From Arctopsyche grandis (Eukaryota; Arthropoda; Insecta; Trichoptera; Hydropsychidae), in NCBI RefSeq assembly GCF_051622035.1, contig NC_135361.1, positions 7,941,001 to 8,005,000 of the forward strand: 64,000 bases of DNA. The letters are read 5' to 3'. Under the pieces are notes generated by a model. The model saw nothing but the letters and a program-made list of their open reading frames with translations, had not been told where the DNA came from and searched no databases. Both the position numbers and the translations under genes were made by a program. This document shows positions 1 through 12,200 of this stretch, piece after piece (the stretch's first letter is position 1; every line of letters starts with the position of its first letter).

Positions 1-148
1 CAGCTTTGTAGTCTGCAGTTTTCCCTTTTTTAGCGCATAACATGACTAATTTAACATTTTGATGTCAACTGCTCATACAATAATTAAATTCATTGTATAT
101 ATTTATGTATTCATATACTGATGATGGTTTTATTCCATTACATTTCAG

Positions 149-3100
149 GAGAAGTCAGTTGAACCCGTCGACACTGACAAAGAAACCAACGTGATAAATA
201 TCGACAGTGAAGAAGTGACGTTGAGACACAAAGTCAACAGTTCGCACACAAACGGCAACTCGGCCAATCAATGCATCAACGAAATATCTTCCAACCTCGG
301 CGAATACAATACCAAAAGGTGCACCAGTGAATTGTCACACAAGTACGAAGAAAGACTCGGTTCGTTGCATTAATTATGTCGGATATATATATATGAATAT
401 TTTTAGCCAATTTTTCGTTCAAAGCTATCTACGTTTGCACAACAAACAAGTGCTAGATAAGATATTGCAATTTAGTGTATCAACATTTGCGATATCGATG
501 AACAGGCATATGTTTGTTTTATTTTTAAACTTTGTTTTAGATGTAGCTGACGTTACTAAAGGTCGTCCCGCTTCGCAAGGTGTCGGAGATTTTGTCACCG
601 TTATTGAAGTTAATGGACTCAAAGCTAGCGAAAGCAAGTCGAAGACGGAAGAAGCGATCACTTCAATGGCACCTGAAATTGTAGCTGCAAAGAAAAAAGT
701 ACCCCCACGGTAAGTTGTATATGATATTTTTCTTTCAAGAAATAGATTAATTCAATTGATGTATTTTTAAAAATTTATTCCAACTCTGTATACATACAAT
801 TAGTATTATTAATTAAGTAATTGAAATATCAAATGGAAAGATATAAGCTAAAGATATCAGCGGCTAGTGGTTAGCATATTATGCTTTCGAGTAGAGTGGT
901 CACGGGTTCGAGTCCCACTAGAGTCCCGCTGCTGGCCAGACCTTGGTTTGTCACTCGAGGTCGATCGTTTTCATTGAAATGGTTCGTGTAAAATTGGCAT
1001 TTCCTCTCATAACTCTCTTGAATCTCAAGTTATTCGGCGTCTTCAGGTTCGCCAATTTGATTATTATTATAAAATGCTGTAAAAATTTCCGAATTCCGGT
1101 AAAAGTGGTTATAATTTCGTGGATCCAAATGATAGTATTGTTACGTATACTAAAATAAGAGGTTAGTAAAGAGCCGCCGGTTAAGTGCAATCGGATTAAG
1201 CCGAGGCGCATCCCTGACACCGTTATAATTGGTTTCAAGGATTATATACAGGCTTAAGTGTAAGTCGGCTAAGCAATGAATGCGGCGATAGCGGTACTCG
1301 GTCGCATTCCCATGGAGTTCTCAGAAGTGACCCATACCATGGGTCTGAGTGTCGTGGGAATACATATCCGAGTACGTGACCATAACAATAGGTATACAAA
1401 TCGTAAGCCGAAGATGTCCTGAGAGAACTATCCCTTATAAGGCGATATCAAGACATTCTGGACTGAGCACTGCCAGTGTGTGTATCTCCTTAATCATCAA
1501 TAAATGCTGTGACACGACTTTGGCCTTTTACTTGGATCCTCTACCCACCCCTACGCAACATTATTTAGATGAATTTGTATTGAACCACAAACGAATGCGT
1601 GTATATTCCATTCGCAATTTGTGGAATATTTCCGTACGCTGCCCAAACGTCCGAAATTATATGCGAACCAGGCAGTATATGTCGGGAGTATTTCATCAGG
1701 TAAAAGTCGAGTTAATTCAGGGGCACGGCAATACTAAAGTACTCGCAAAGAGCAACTAATGACAGGAAGGAGCGGGTCGACCAAGCCTCGCTTCCGAGCC
1801 TAGAGGGTCCGCCCTGTCGAGAATTCCGACTTATCATAATTTGATTGCACAATATATATGTACATGTGTACATTTTATACATAACGAAAATGGCACACAA
1901 CTTTTAAGGTGCAGAAACACAGTAGTAGTTTTTTCGTTTTGCACGTTCAAAAAAACGCTAGCACGCTTAATCTCTGAAGTATTTTCGGTGATTTCGGTGA
2001 TCCTTGATTGACATAGGCTTGACAGTGATCAATAACGGTGATTATATTTGAAGAAATGTAGAAGACATTTGTCGAAATAATAGGATCGTATGAATTAACA
2101 ATGACATAAAGATACGCGCATCACAGCTGGAAACCATAAGCATGTCCCGTGTCGCACTTTTCAATGTGTTTTAACCGTTAATATATTTCTTGTTTAGCTG
2201 ATTAAACAAACTCTGTGACACTTACAAAATATTTTGATTGAATTCCATGTACATATATTGAAGAATTTAAAAGCTTTAAAACTTATTGACTTGACGGTTC
2301 GTAATACTAATATGCGTATATTACATTTCAGACCACCGCCAAAGGTATTTCCTAAACGCGGAGCATCTTTACCTGAACCTGACGAAAGTCCGCCTACGTC
2401 TTTGAGCCATAAAATTCAAGGAGCCGACTCTCGAGAATCCCTAGTTAGTCACTCGTCGTCCCACGGAACCCCTTCTATCACCGAAAGGGTACGTTTATTA
2501 ATTCATTTACATTCTCAATGAACGGTTCAGTATATAACATTTTCATATGAAATTACAGGTAAAGTCGTACGAATCCATCAACTCCTTGTCTTCGGAGAGG
2601 AAGAAAGGCGGTACTAGAACACCGTCGTCTGCGGCAGCCGCCTTCGATTCGATAGAAGGCACTGAAGAAGGCGATAATATCAAATCAGCACCTTTATCGT
2701 TGGAGAGTATTCCGGCTGCTGTAACCGAGGAGACCAAAGATGAGCCGTATTACGATAGCGTACCTTTGGACGCCAACGATGGAGAATATGTCTACATTCA
2801 AGCAGGTTAATTAACGTTCATAATATAATCTCATTAAAATTATTATCGTGTATTTATTAATTTTATTATTTAAGGCGGTACAGGCTCCAGCACCGATGAT
2901 GTATCCAGCAACTCCAGCACCTTACCGCTCACCAACCGAGCGCCGATTACTCGATCTGATCCTCCGGAATCGCCCGGAAACAATTCCAACTACGTCAACA
3001 TCGATTATTTCATACAGTCAGTCTGCCTAGAATGTTAGTTGGCTTTTTTTTTGGGCAATTGACTGATTTTTTATCCTCTCTGTGTCTAGATATGGTGCTG

Positions 3101-3282
3101 GTACGGTCGGTAGTCAACAAAGTGGGTCTGCCGATAGTGATGGAGAAACGGAAGGTGATTCCGGTGCACAGATGGATCACGATGCTCCATTACTGCTCAG
3201 GAGTATCAGTACTGATACTGAAGCTGCCCATTCTTTGGCCGGCCCACACACTCCGGTCACGCCGCGGAAGTTTCAACAACAG
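149..3282 (+). CDS. BCR/ABR homologue: Ser/Pro-rich N-terminal exons
   Basis: Six exons (149-359, 541-709, 2332-2488, 2559-2805, 2875-3016, 3090-3282) encode a low-complexity, Ser-, Asp- and Pro-rich segment with no folded domain that I recognise. It includes a [14 protein letters not shown] stretch, two acidic patches and [11 protein letters not shown]. Vertebrate BCR also has a phosphorylated, Ser-rich region before its DH domain. The junction 3016/3090 uses a weaker GTCAGT donor, which is the only choice that gives the phase needed by the next exon. The 3090 exon ends in phase 0 at 3282 and continues after the 8.4-kb intron. Confidence 0.82.
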
Positions 3283-6200
3283 GTATTTTTGAACTATTGA
3301 AAGTAGTTTTTTTAGAGGATTTATGCAACTTTGCTTTCAATATTGACTCGGAGAAAAATGGAAAACTCTTTGGGTATTCTTCTATTATCGATTTTTCGTA
3401 TGTGTCAAGTATTTGTATGAATTTGGTACAATGTAAACCCAGAAATGCGATCATATACAAGGATTTATAGATATAATTGTGACTTCCTAATCCAGTGGAT
3501 CAAATTGACCGATCATTTGAAAGAAAAAAAGCAATTCCTTAAACAGATTTACAGATTATTACTCACCGATTTCCTCCTCTATCAATCTTTCCATACTTTT
3601 CTACTTACACTGAATTGTATATGTCACCGTGAAATTATAATTTCAGTGACATCATAACCAGTTACATTGTCACTGGGTATAGTTTAGCGAAATCATATTC
3701 AATTACATTTTCACTGGCCTCTATTAGTGGAATTATAATTTTAGACAGATGGATGATAGTGCGTCGCCTATACGAATCGCGCCACCCCATGTCAAAACCC
3801 CGCTCCTGTCCATTCCCACTTTCCTCATGGTCCACTATCTGTATCGATTTGGCTTTTTTTGATGCTGCATGTGTGGGGCTGGATGCGGAAGCAAACACGA
3901 CATAATATCTTAGCAGCCAACACTTATTTATTTAAGGTTGGGTTTATTTATTTAAGACTAGGTTGTTAGGGTTGGTAGTACATATGTTGTAATTAGAAAT
4001 ACAAATTCACTGACATTGAGAAGTGAATTTGTAATTCTATTGTTATATCTAGAGGTCGGAATCTGAAGGGGCCGGAAACGTGCCGCCTATTGTTCCATTG
4101 TTGTAAATCCTTTGTAAAAAAGGTTCGGCAAACCTTTAACAATGCATTTACAATCTTTGAACAATAAACAGCCCCTTCAGATTCCGTTCTCTAGTTATAT
4201 CCGTACTCACTGCTTGAGTCTGTGAAATTATAATCTAACTAGTGAAAAACTCGACTTGAAATGTTCATATAATTTATTTGATACTTACAACACTATAATA
4301 TATATATATATATTTTAATCATAGTTTTCATTCACTTAACATTATTTGTGAAGAGTGCCATTTTACATAAATTAAATTACAGCCGGTACTTTATCATTAT
4401 CACCCTCAATAATTTGACAATTTTTATTTTCCAAATCACACTTTTTCGTTACACACTTACTATCAACACAGTCTTTGCGAACACAAAATCCCTCTTTGCA
4501 GAGGACATCGGAAGATTCTGATTTCGACGACGAGGATTCCGTGAGTCCGAATCGCGTTTCCGTCACCGTATGGCCAGAACCTTGACTCGTCAACTTTATG
4601 TTCGATGAATTTTGAAGATCTCGGAGGACGGTATCTACTGCAGAAACATACATCGATATTAATACAGATTTATAGTATGGAATACACGCATTTTTGTTTT
4701 TAGTAAAGGACTGATTCAGAATAAGATTTGGTTGAGCATTGAATTATGGATTGGGTAATTCGGAACATTTCGTATAAACACGTTATTGAAATCGGAATGG
4801 ACAGTCGTTAGTTAAGTGTCGGCGAATTTACCTAAAAGACTATAGAGACTCGGTGTGTTGAGGATTTGATCTCGTATAGCGACTTGTAATTTTGATATTT
4901 CTATTAGAGAGGAACCTAAAAAGTACAAATCAAATATTAATCAGCATATTTGTCTTATCGTACGTTGTATAAACCTTTGTGCAATTTAATATTAGATTGA
5001 CTCGGACATTTCAAGAAGTCTGTTACAATGCTAAATAAGTTCAAAGGCGATTACGACAGGCCTGCTCCTAGAGTTGTCAATTGTAAACTGGACTATTACT
5101 GCAGCTTAGACTTAGTCTAAGTCTTATGTGTTATTTCATCAGAAATTAGCTGATGATATGAGTCCAATTTACCAACTCCTTACCAATTTAATGCTTTGGC
5201 CTGATATTGTAAATGCGCTATTTCTATAACATCTCAACTATGAAAGTATCAAAATCGTACTACTCACTTTATTTACCTTGTTTTTTTTTTGTGTATTTTT
5301 AGGTTAAAAATACTAAATCAAAAAGCATTAGAGTCAATTAATTAAAATCGTACAAAAATTCAATAGTATATCCGTTTCGCAAAAAGAATACCACTATGGT
5401 TATGAGAATCATGCTCATCCGATCGTAGTATAAATAGAAGCCATATCTGGAGCTTACTCTTTTTCAGGTATTTTCATCTTAAAACGGATATATACATACA
5501 TGCATACAACATAAATAGAAACGAAAAGAATACATAAGAGAAGACATAGATAGATTAATATGAAACAATCCCACATGTTAGTCAAACTACAATGGATTAC
5601 ATGGTATCAATGGTTTGGTTAAAAACTCACTTCGTGAGAGTGATTTTCGCCGCTTTCTTTATACGTCGTCACGTCGACGGACGTGATCGTCGTCCCGGCC
5701 ATCTGCAAATGCGCAAACTCCTGGCATTCGCCCTTCATATTCGTATCGTAGATGTTGCACGACTTGCTGACGCATTTGCCGTCTGGCAAACAGTAAGTCG
5801 TCGTGCAGGTCTGGTCGTCGCAGTTCGATTTACTGACTGTGGGTACGCTCGGACTGTCTTCTCCCCTCGCTGTTTCCTTGTGTTTCTCGTGCTTGTGCTC
5901 CTCTGGTTTGACTTCTTCCGGCTTAGCTTCCTCCGATTCTTGTTCCTCTGCCTCCGCCTCGGGCTTCTCGGCTTCCTCGTTCTGTACCTCGACGCTCTGC
6001 GGCTTCAGCTCTGTGGTGCTCGGAGCCGCCACTGGGGCGGAGATTTCTTCCGGTTTCTGCTCTACGATCTCTTCTTCCACTTCCCCGTACCAGCTCGCGA
6101 ACGGCGCCGTTATCCATTCCCAAATTGATGATGCGTAACCTTTCCCTTCTATGTCTAATGAACGAATGATAAGATTTAACATGGATGAAATGAATGCTTG

Positions 6201-9200
6201 TTATGACTTAATTATCACTATTTAGTGTTGATTGCGTGCATTAAAATCGCATGTATCGCTTAATGACATTGTACGAACTCATCATTGCTAACCTTTTCCA
6301 GTCAAATCGAATTTTAAGTATTTGAAATATGTATGTTTGTATTATTATTGACTCACTTTGACTATATTAAATTTTAAAAAGCTATATTCTCCGTAGTACT
6401 TTTGTTATATCTTTGAAAAACTACTTTTTATGTAACTTTCTATATTATCATATGTATATATAATATCGCTATTCTGTCTGTCTGTCTGAGATAACGCTCG
6501 CCGTACTATAATAGTCGTTTCGATTCGACATACATAGTACGTCATGGCTAAACCACTGCCAAAACGTATATACGAATACAATAATACAAAAAAAATACTT
6601 CTATATATACTGATCGCTCCTAATGTTTCCGCTTGGCAGAGAATTTACCACCATCTAATGAAAATTTATTTAATTAATTAATTTTTCTATTGGTGTTTTT
6701 ATATTGTTTACATGTACATAGGAAGTTTTTACCTTTTTTTTCCTATTAACTAATTAAATATAAATATTAATTTAAACATATTTTTGAAAAAATTCGACGG
6801 CGTGAAGATCGAACACATGACTGATGACACATTTCTTTTAATTTTTTTTTATTTAATAACTTAATATGCCAACACCCATGCGATGATATATCACCGGATA
6901 CAACACTAGTATGTACATATTCTTAAAATGGAAACCTCATTTTTTTATTGATTAATTAAAAGATTTTAAAATAAAAATTAATATTATAACATAAATTTTC
7001 TAAAATATTTGAAATAAACTTGAATACTACATAAGTTTTTTTACTCGACAGTTTTAACTATTTTTTTAATTTAAAGTTGACACGATATAATGGCGCAAAA
7101 AATACATAATACTTTAATTCAAAACAATAGACGAGATTAAAGCTACTCTCGACCGAAAAAGGTTAATACAATATTTTATATGATAAATTCGGTTTTGTGA
7201 CAATGTAACACTATAATTAATATTTGTCAATAGTATATTATGCAGATTATAGTAATGTTTTTAAATGAACCATGAGATTGAGTGTCATGTATCAAAATTT
7301 GACAAATCTTTTGTCAAGTTGTCTGAAACATTCAAATGATACTTGATTGACAACTTTCAAAATTTCGAATTGTGATAATGATATATATTTATTCTCTTGG
7401 ATGTTTGAACTACTCAAAACTAAAATATGAGCTTATTTGAATTTGTTTCATGCGGTGATTTGTAAGAAAATAAATGTAACCTTGGTCTGATTGAGGTATC
7501 GATGCACAGTTGACGGTGACGGCCATCGCCAGAAAGATCAACGCGTAAACCTTCATAATGATCGAATTGAAATGAGACTGTTGTATCGGTGGTGGTAGAG
7601 TGGTCACTGCAGTCTCGGGCACCTCCGCTGCACCTTTATACCGACATTAGTCAGCCCGCCCGGGGGGGCAATGATAAATGACTTGTTGTTGCGCGCGTTA
7701 CCCACCTAAAGTGAAATGCTGTAACGCTGCGTGATAACGCTTCCTTTTCTTCCACAAAAATGCTACATTTGCATGTCAACGAGTGTGTGACATTGGCTGC
7801 GATCGCCGCTTCTGAAACTGTCCGCTCAGCGGTCAAATTGTTTTTAATCGCTCTTCATTCTTCGTCGATCGGAATCACCCTGTCGGTGATTCGACGTGCA
7901 TGTAATGCCTATTTGCATACAAATTAAGATCTTGGCGTTTTTTTTTTTCATCTTTTATTCGAGACTTGCACACACGTCCTTGAATGGTGTTGTGTACTAT
8001 TTCGAAGATTACTATGCAAATTTAATGCAGAGTCCAAATGAAGGGTGAAAAACACACTTTGTGTATTCCGTGCCGTTTGCGAACTCATCAATCGTGAAAT
8101 TGGCGTATACCTGTCAATTAGTTAGGTTGACAACCCTACGTTTGCTGGTTAGTGAACTGGACTCAACTGGTGTAAACCACAGTTCAAACGCTTCGAATAA
8201 TTATTGAAGTGGCCGTTTAAAAAATCAAAATACATACATACATTCAAGTTTTGAATTAAAATCAAATGTATTTTCAAAAGTCGATCCTGGCAATATGTTT
8301 GATAGTTTGATTCGGTGTATGAACTTTACACTGTCATCCCTATAAAATACATAAGTTTTATCATATTAAGGGCAACTGTTTTGCATTGTATTACAACAAA
8401 ACCAGCGGCGTGAACTAGCGGTTAGCATATTATGCTTTCGAGCAGAGTGGTCACGGGTTCGAGTCTCGCTGCTGGCCAAATCTTAGTTTGTGACTCCAGT
8501 TCGATCGTTTCTTATCAGAGTTTGTCAATTTTTCTGATTTTCATTGAAACAGTTCCTGTTATTATTAAATTGGCATCTCCTTTCCTATCTCTCTTGCTAA
8601 TCTCAAGTTGTTCAGCGCTTTGAGGTTCGCCAATTTAATTATAAAATTATAAAATGCTGCAAAAATTTCTCGATAGATGTCACTGTGGATTTTTGTATGA
8701 AATCGCATTGTATAAAATGCTTATGTATATTGATTGATTGTATTGTATCTGTATAAGTGCACTTGTCTCTTCAGAGCGATCTGTAAAGGCGAGTGTTCAT
8801 GTTCTATGAAATAAAATAAAATATTTTTATATTCTAACATATGTAGACTTTAGACCAAGCGCGGCTTGTGCATAGAGACTGAGGTACTGCAGTACCCCAA
8901 CTAAATCAGTTTTTATCAGTTTCGCTAGCATTTTGTTGTTTCCCAAAATTTGTGAGCTTATTTTGAACCCCTCTTCCGATCGCTTTGATATTTTAAAATG
9001 AGCACTCGTCTTTACAGACCGCTCCGAAGCGACGAGTGTACTAATAGAGATCAAGAGACACTAAATTATATATAAATACATAATTATTATTATATATTTT
9101 TACATTATATACTACATCTATGATCAAACATTGTAATGTAGCATCGCAAGCATTTATACAATACGATCAATGCAAGCATTTATACAATGCGAATTCATAC

Positions 9201-12200
9201 AAACATCATCCGCAGAGACATCTATAATCGCCTTAAAAAACTTCTGTTACAGTTTTATTTATTTTGGTTGAATTGAAAGTTACTCTGTGTTATATATTTA
9301 GCTGTCATTCATCAATTTTGTATGATGAATTGTGTTATTTCAACGATGGCTGACTTATAAGCATAGAACGTTTGGTTGAATGGTACTTTTATCCAACGGA
9401 CAACAGGTGTATTCGCTTCCACACTAATTTCTGAAATAAAATTTAAGTACCCGATTCGAATTCGTTGTCTCTCGAATCTTCGACGTCCAAAACCCTGACA
9501 CATTTAAAATTCGAAACGAAAATAGTCTGTGTGCATTTTTTTCCGTACTTCCATTGTCGCCTCGTATCCTTCGGCCGTTTATTCACTAGGCGTTTTTACA
9601 CGCATCATTTGTAACATTTGACAGTTTCGAAGATACTACGCGTAAACATCTCTCTCTCTCTCTTTCTCCACCTTGAGATTTACTATTTGGACAACACCTA
9701 TGCCTATCTACATATATATGTATACATAGTTTCGAAGCGCCGAACAATGGAGGCTTCAAGAATGCTTTTATACACTTTTATCGTGCATTTTAGTTTGGCA
9801 CGCTTATCTCTATGTCGCATTAGTGGACATCAATTAGAAACGCATTCCGCTTGTTTGTTTATCTCATTAAATTTTCATCAATACTGTCACGTCACTATTA
9901 ATATGATGAATTGTGAGTTTGAATCGACGATTAGTATATATTTAATAAATTAAATTACTGCACTGTATAGTTGCTCAACTATACTGCTTTTGTAATTATA
10001 ATGCTTTTCTATTTATCGACTATAAATTATTTTGAGATGCAAAGGACTTATAACATAATACCAGTAATGATCTAAATCTACCGTTGATAGTTTTTTCAAT
10101 ACATATTCCTATGTAATTAACAAAAATCCATTTCAATGTTATTTATTTTCAAATTAGAAAATACTTTTTTTATATTTTTCACACCACATTTTAACTTACC
10201 AATAATCTCTACAAGTGATAGCACATGTGGCGTAACAAAGGGTGGGGGGGGGGGGTAACAGGGTTGCCCCGGGCGCACCAACTTTGGGGGCGCCGTGAAT
10301 ACAAATTATATTTTATTTATTGTCTTGTCAAAATTTGTTATGTAGTATATTTTAATTACTACATAACAAATTTATAGTAGTATATAGTAATTTACATACA
10401 TATGTAGGTTCACTTTGAAAAGTATAATGTGAGTGGGTGACGAAATCTTTTACAAAATTGGCCAAAACCATTTATGTTTATGAGTGTTCTTCGTAATCCA
10501 TCTGTCAAACTTGCAATCTTTTTAGGCTTTGTATTGAAAGCAATCGTGTGGCGCCAAATTTGAGCCCGAACTTGAAAGCGAATAGGAATGACTATTGTAG
10601 TACGGCGAGCGTTATCACAGACAGACAGACAGACACACAGACGGAATAGCGATAGTACATACATTAGGCTTTGTATTGAAAGCAATAGTGTGGCGCCAAA
10701 TTTGAGCCCGAACTTGAAAGCGAATAGGAATGACTATTATAGTACGGCGAGCGTTATCACAGACAGACAGACAGACACACAGGCGGAATAGCGATAGTAC
10801 ATACATTTATGATATGTTTGTTTTGACAAATATGACAAAAGGAAATCGGGGGGGGGGGGGAGTATAAAAAAATGGTTGTCACGGGCGCCATTTACCCTCG
10901 CTACATCAGTGTATACAATACAAAGAAAACTGGTTTTCAAATGTTTGTAAAAGAAATAACATAATCTTTTGCATGTGACGATAGCTAAACGTTATTTGTC
11001 AATAAGCTAAAATTTGCAGGTAATATTGTTGCGTAGGGGTGGGTGGAGGATCCAAGTAAAAGGCCAAAGTCGTTTCACAGCATTTATTGTTGATTCAGGA
11101 GATACAGTGCTCCGTCCAGAATGCCTTGATATGGTCTAAGTACCTCCTTATAAAGGCTCAGGGCATATTTGACGTCCGGTTAGTTCCTCATTGTTTAGTC
11201 ACGTACTCAGATATGCAGTCCCACGCTTTCAGTTCTAAGAACTCCACGGGAATGCGACCGAGTGCCGTTACCGCCGCTAAATGCATTCGGGGGTCTCTCA
11301 TTGTTAGCCGACTTGCACTTAAGCCTGGAGATAATCCTCGAAACCAATTATAACGGCGGCTCCTTTTAGCATGCGCTACAATATTATAGTTTTATCAGAA
11401 TTTTTTCACTTTTACTTCCGAAACTTTGTATGGAGCATCGAAACAATAAGCTTGTTATATATGTATGTACATATGTACATGTGAAAAGTTGAACCAAATT
11501 GTCTGTAGCTATTTCCTTGACATCTTGCTACAGCCGTGTTCATATTAAGCAAGTTCATCTGCATGACAAAATACCTTATTTAGTATTCTCACTACTTACT
11601 TACAACGTTTCATATTGATTTAATTTTATTTATAATTATTTTCAGGATGGATCCGGTAGTAATGTAGAAGCTGAAAGGCTCACCATGCATCGCTGTATAA
11701 TATCCAGTATCATCGAAAGCGAGACTGTTTACGTCGAATGCTTGTACGTTATGGAAAAGGTACGTGTTGTACATTCAAACCGATAGTCCTTATTACATTC
11801 CGTATTCACATTCAATTTTAACGTATCGTTTCAGTACATGAACGCCATCAAAGCGACGCTGAACTCATCCCGACCCGTCATCACCGAGGAAGAGTTCAAT
11901 ACCATATTTTACAAGATATCGGAGCTGCACAATTTGCACAAGAACTTCTTGGACGGTCTTCGCAACGCCATACAAATTTGGGAAGAGCCGTTGTGTGTCG
12001 GAATACACTTCAAGAAAATGGCACGTTCCTCGTTATTCACATGTCAAACGTTCACACATGTAGAAATTGTTTAATGTTGACTGTCATTTCAGGCTGAAAA
12101 TATTAATGTGTATGGCGCTTTTCTTCACAATTACGGTCGAGCTACTGATGCCGTGCGTAAATGCTGCGCCAGCTCTCCGAAGTTCGAAGACATCACGAGA

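Noticed and set aside
880..930. Functional tRNA gene
   Set aside because: A- and B-box-like sequences are present, but the cloverleaf is incomplete and the same head recurs in at least eight dispersed SINE copies.
3620..3760. Short hairpin (GTCACCGTGAAATTATAATT paired with its inverse) and nearby TTTCACTGG repeats
   Set aside because: The palindrome is under 30 bp and I could not match it to another copy with clear borders, so I do not call it an element.
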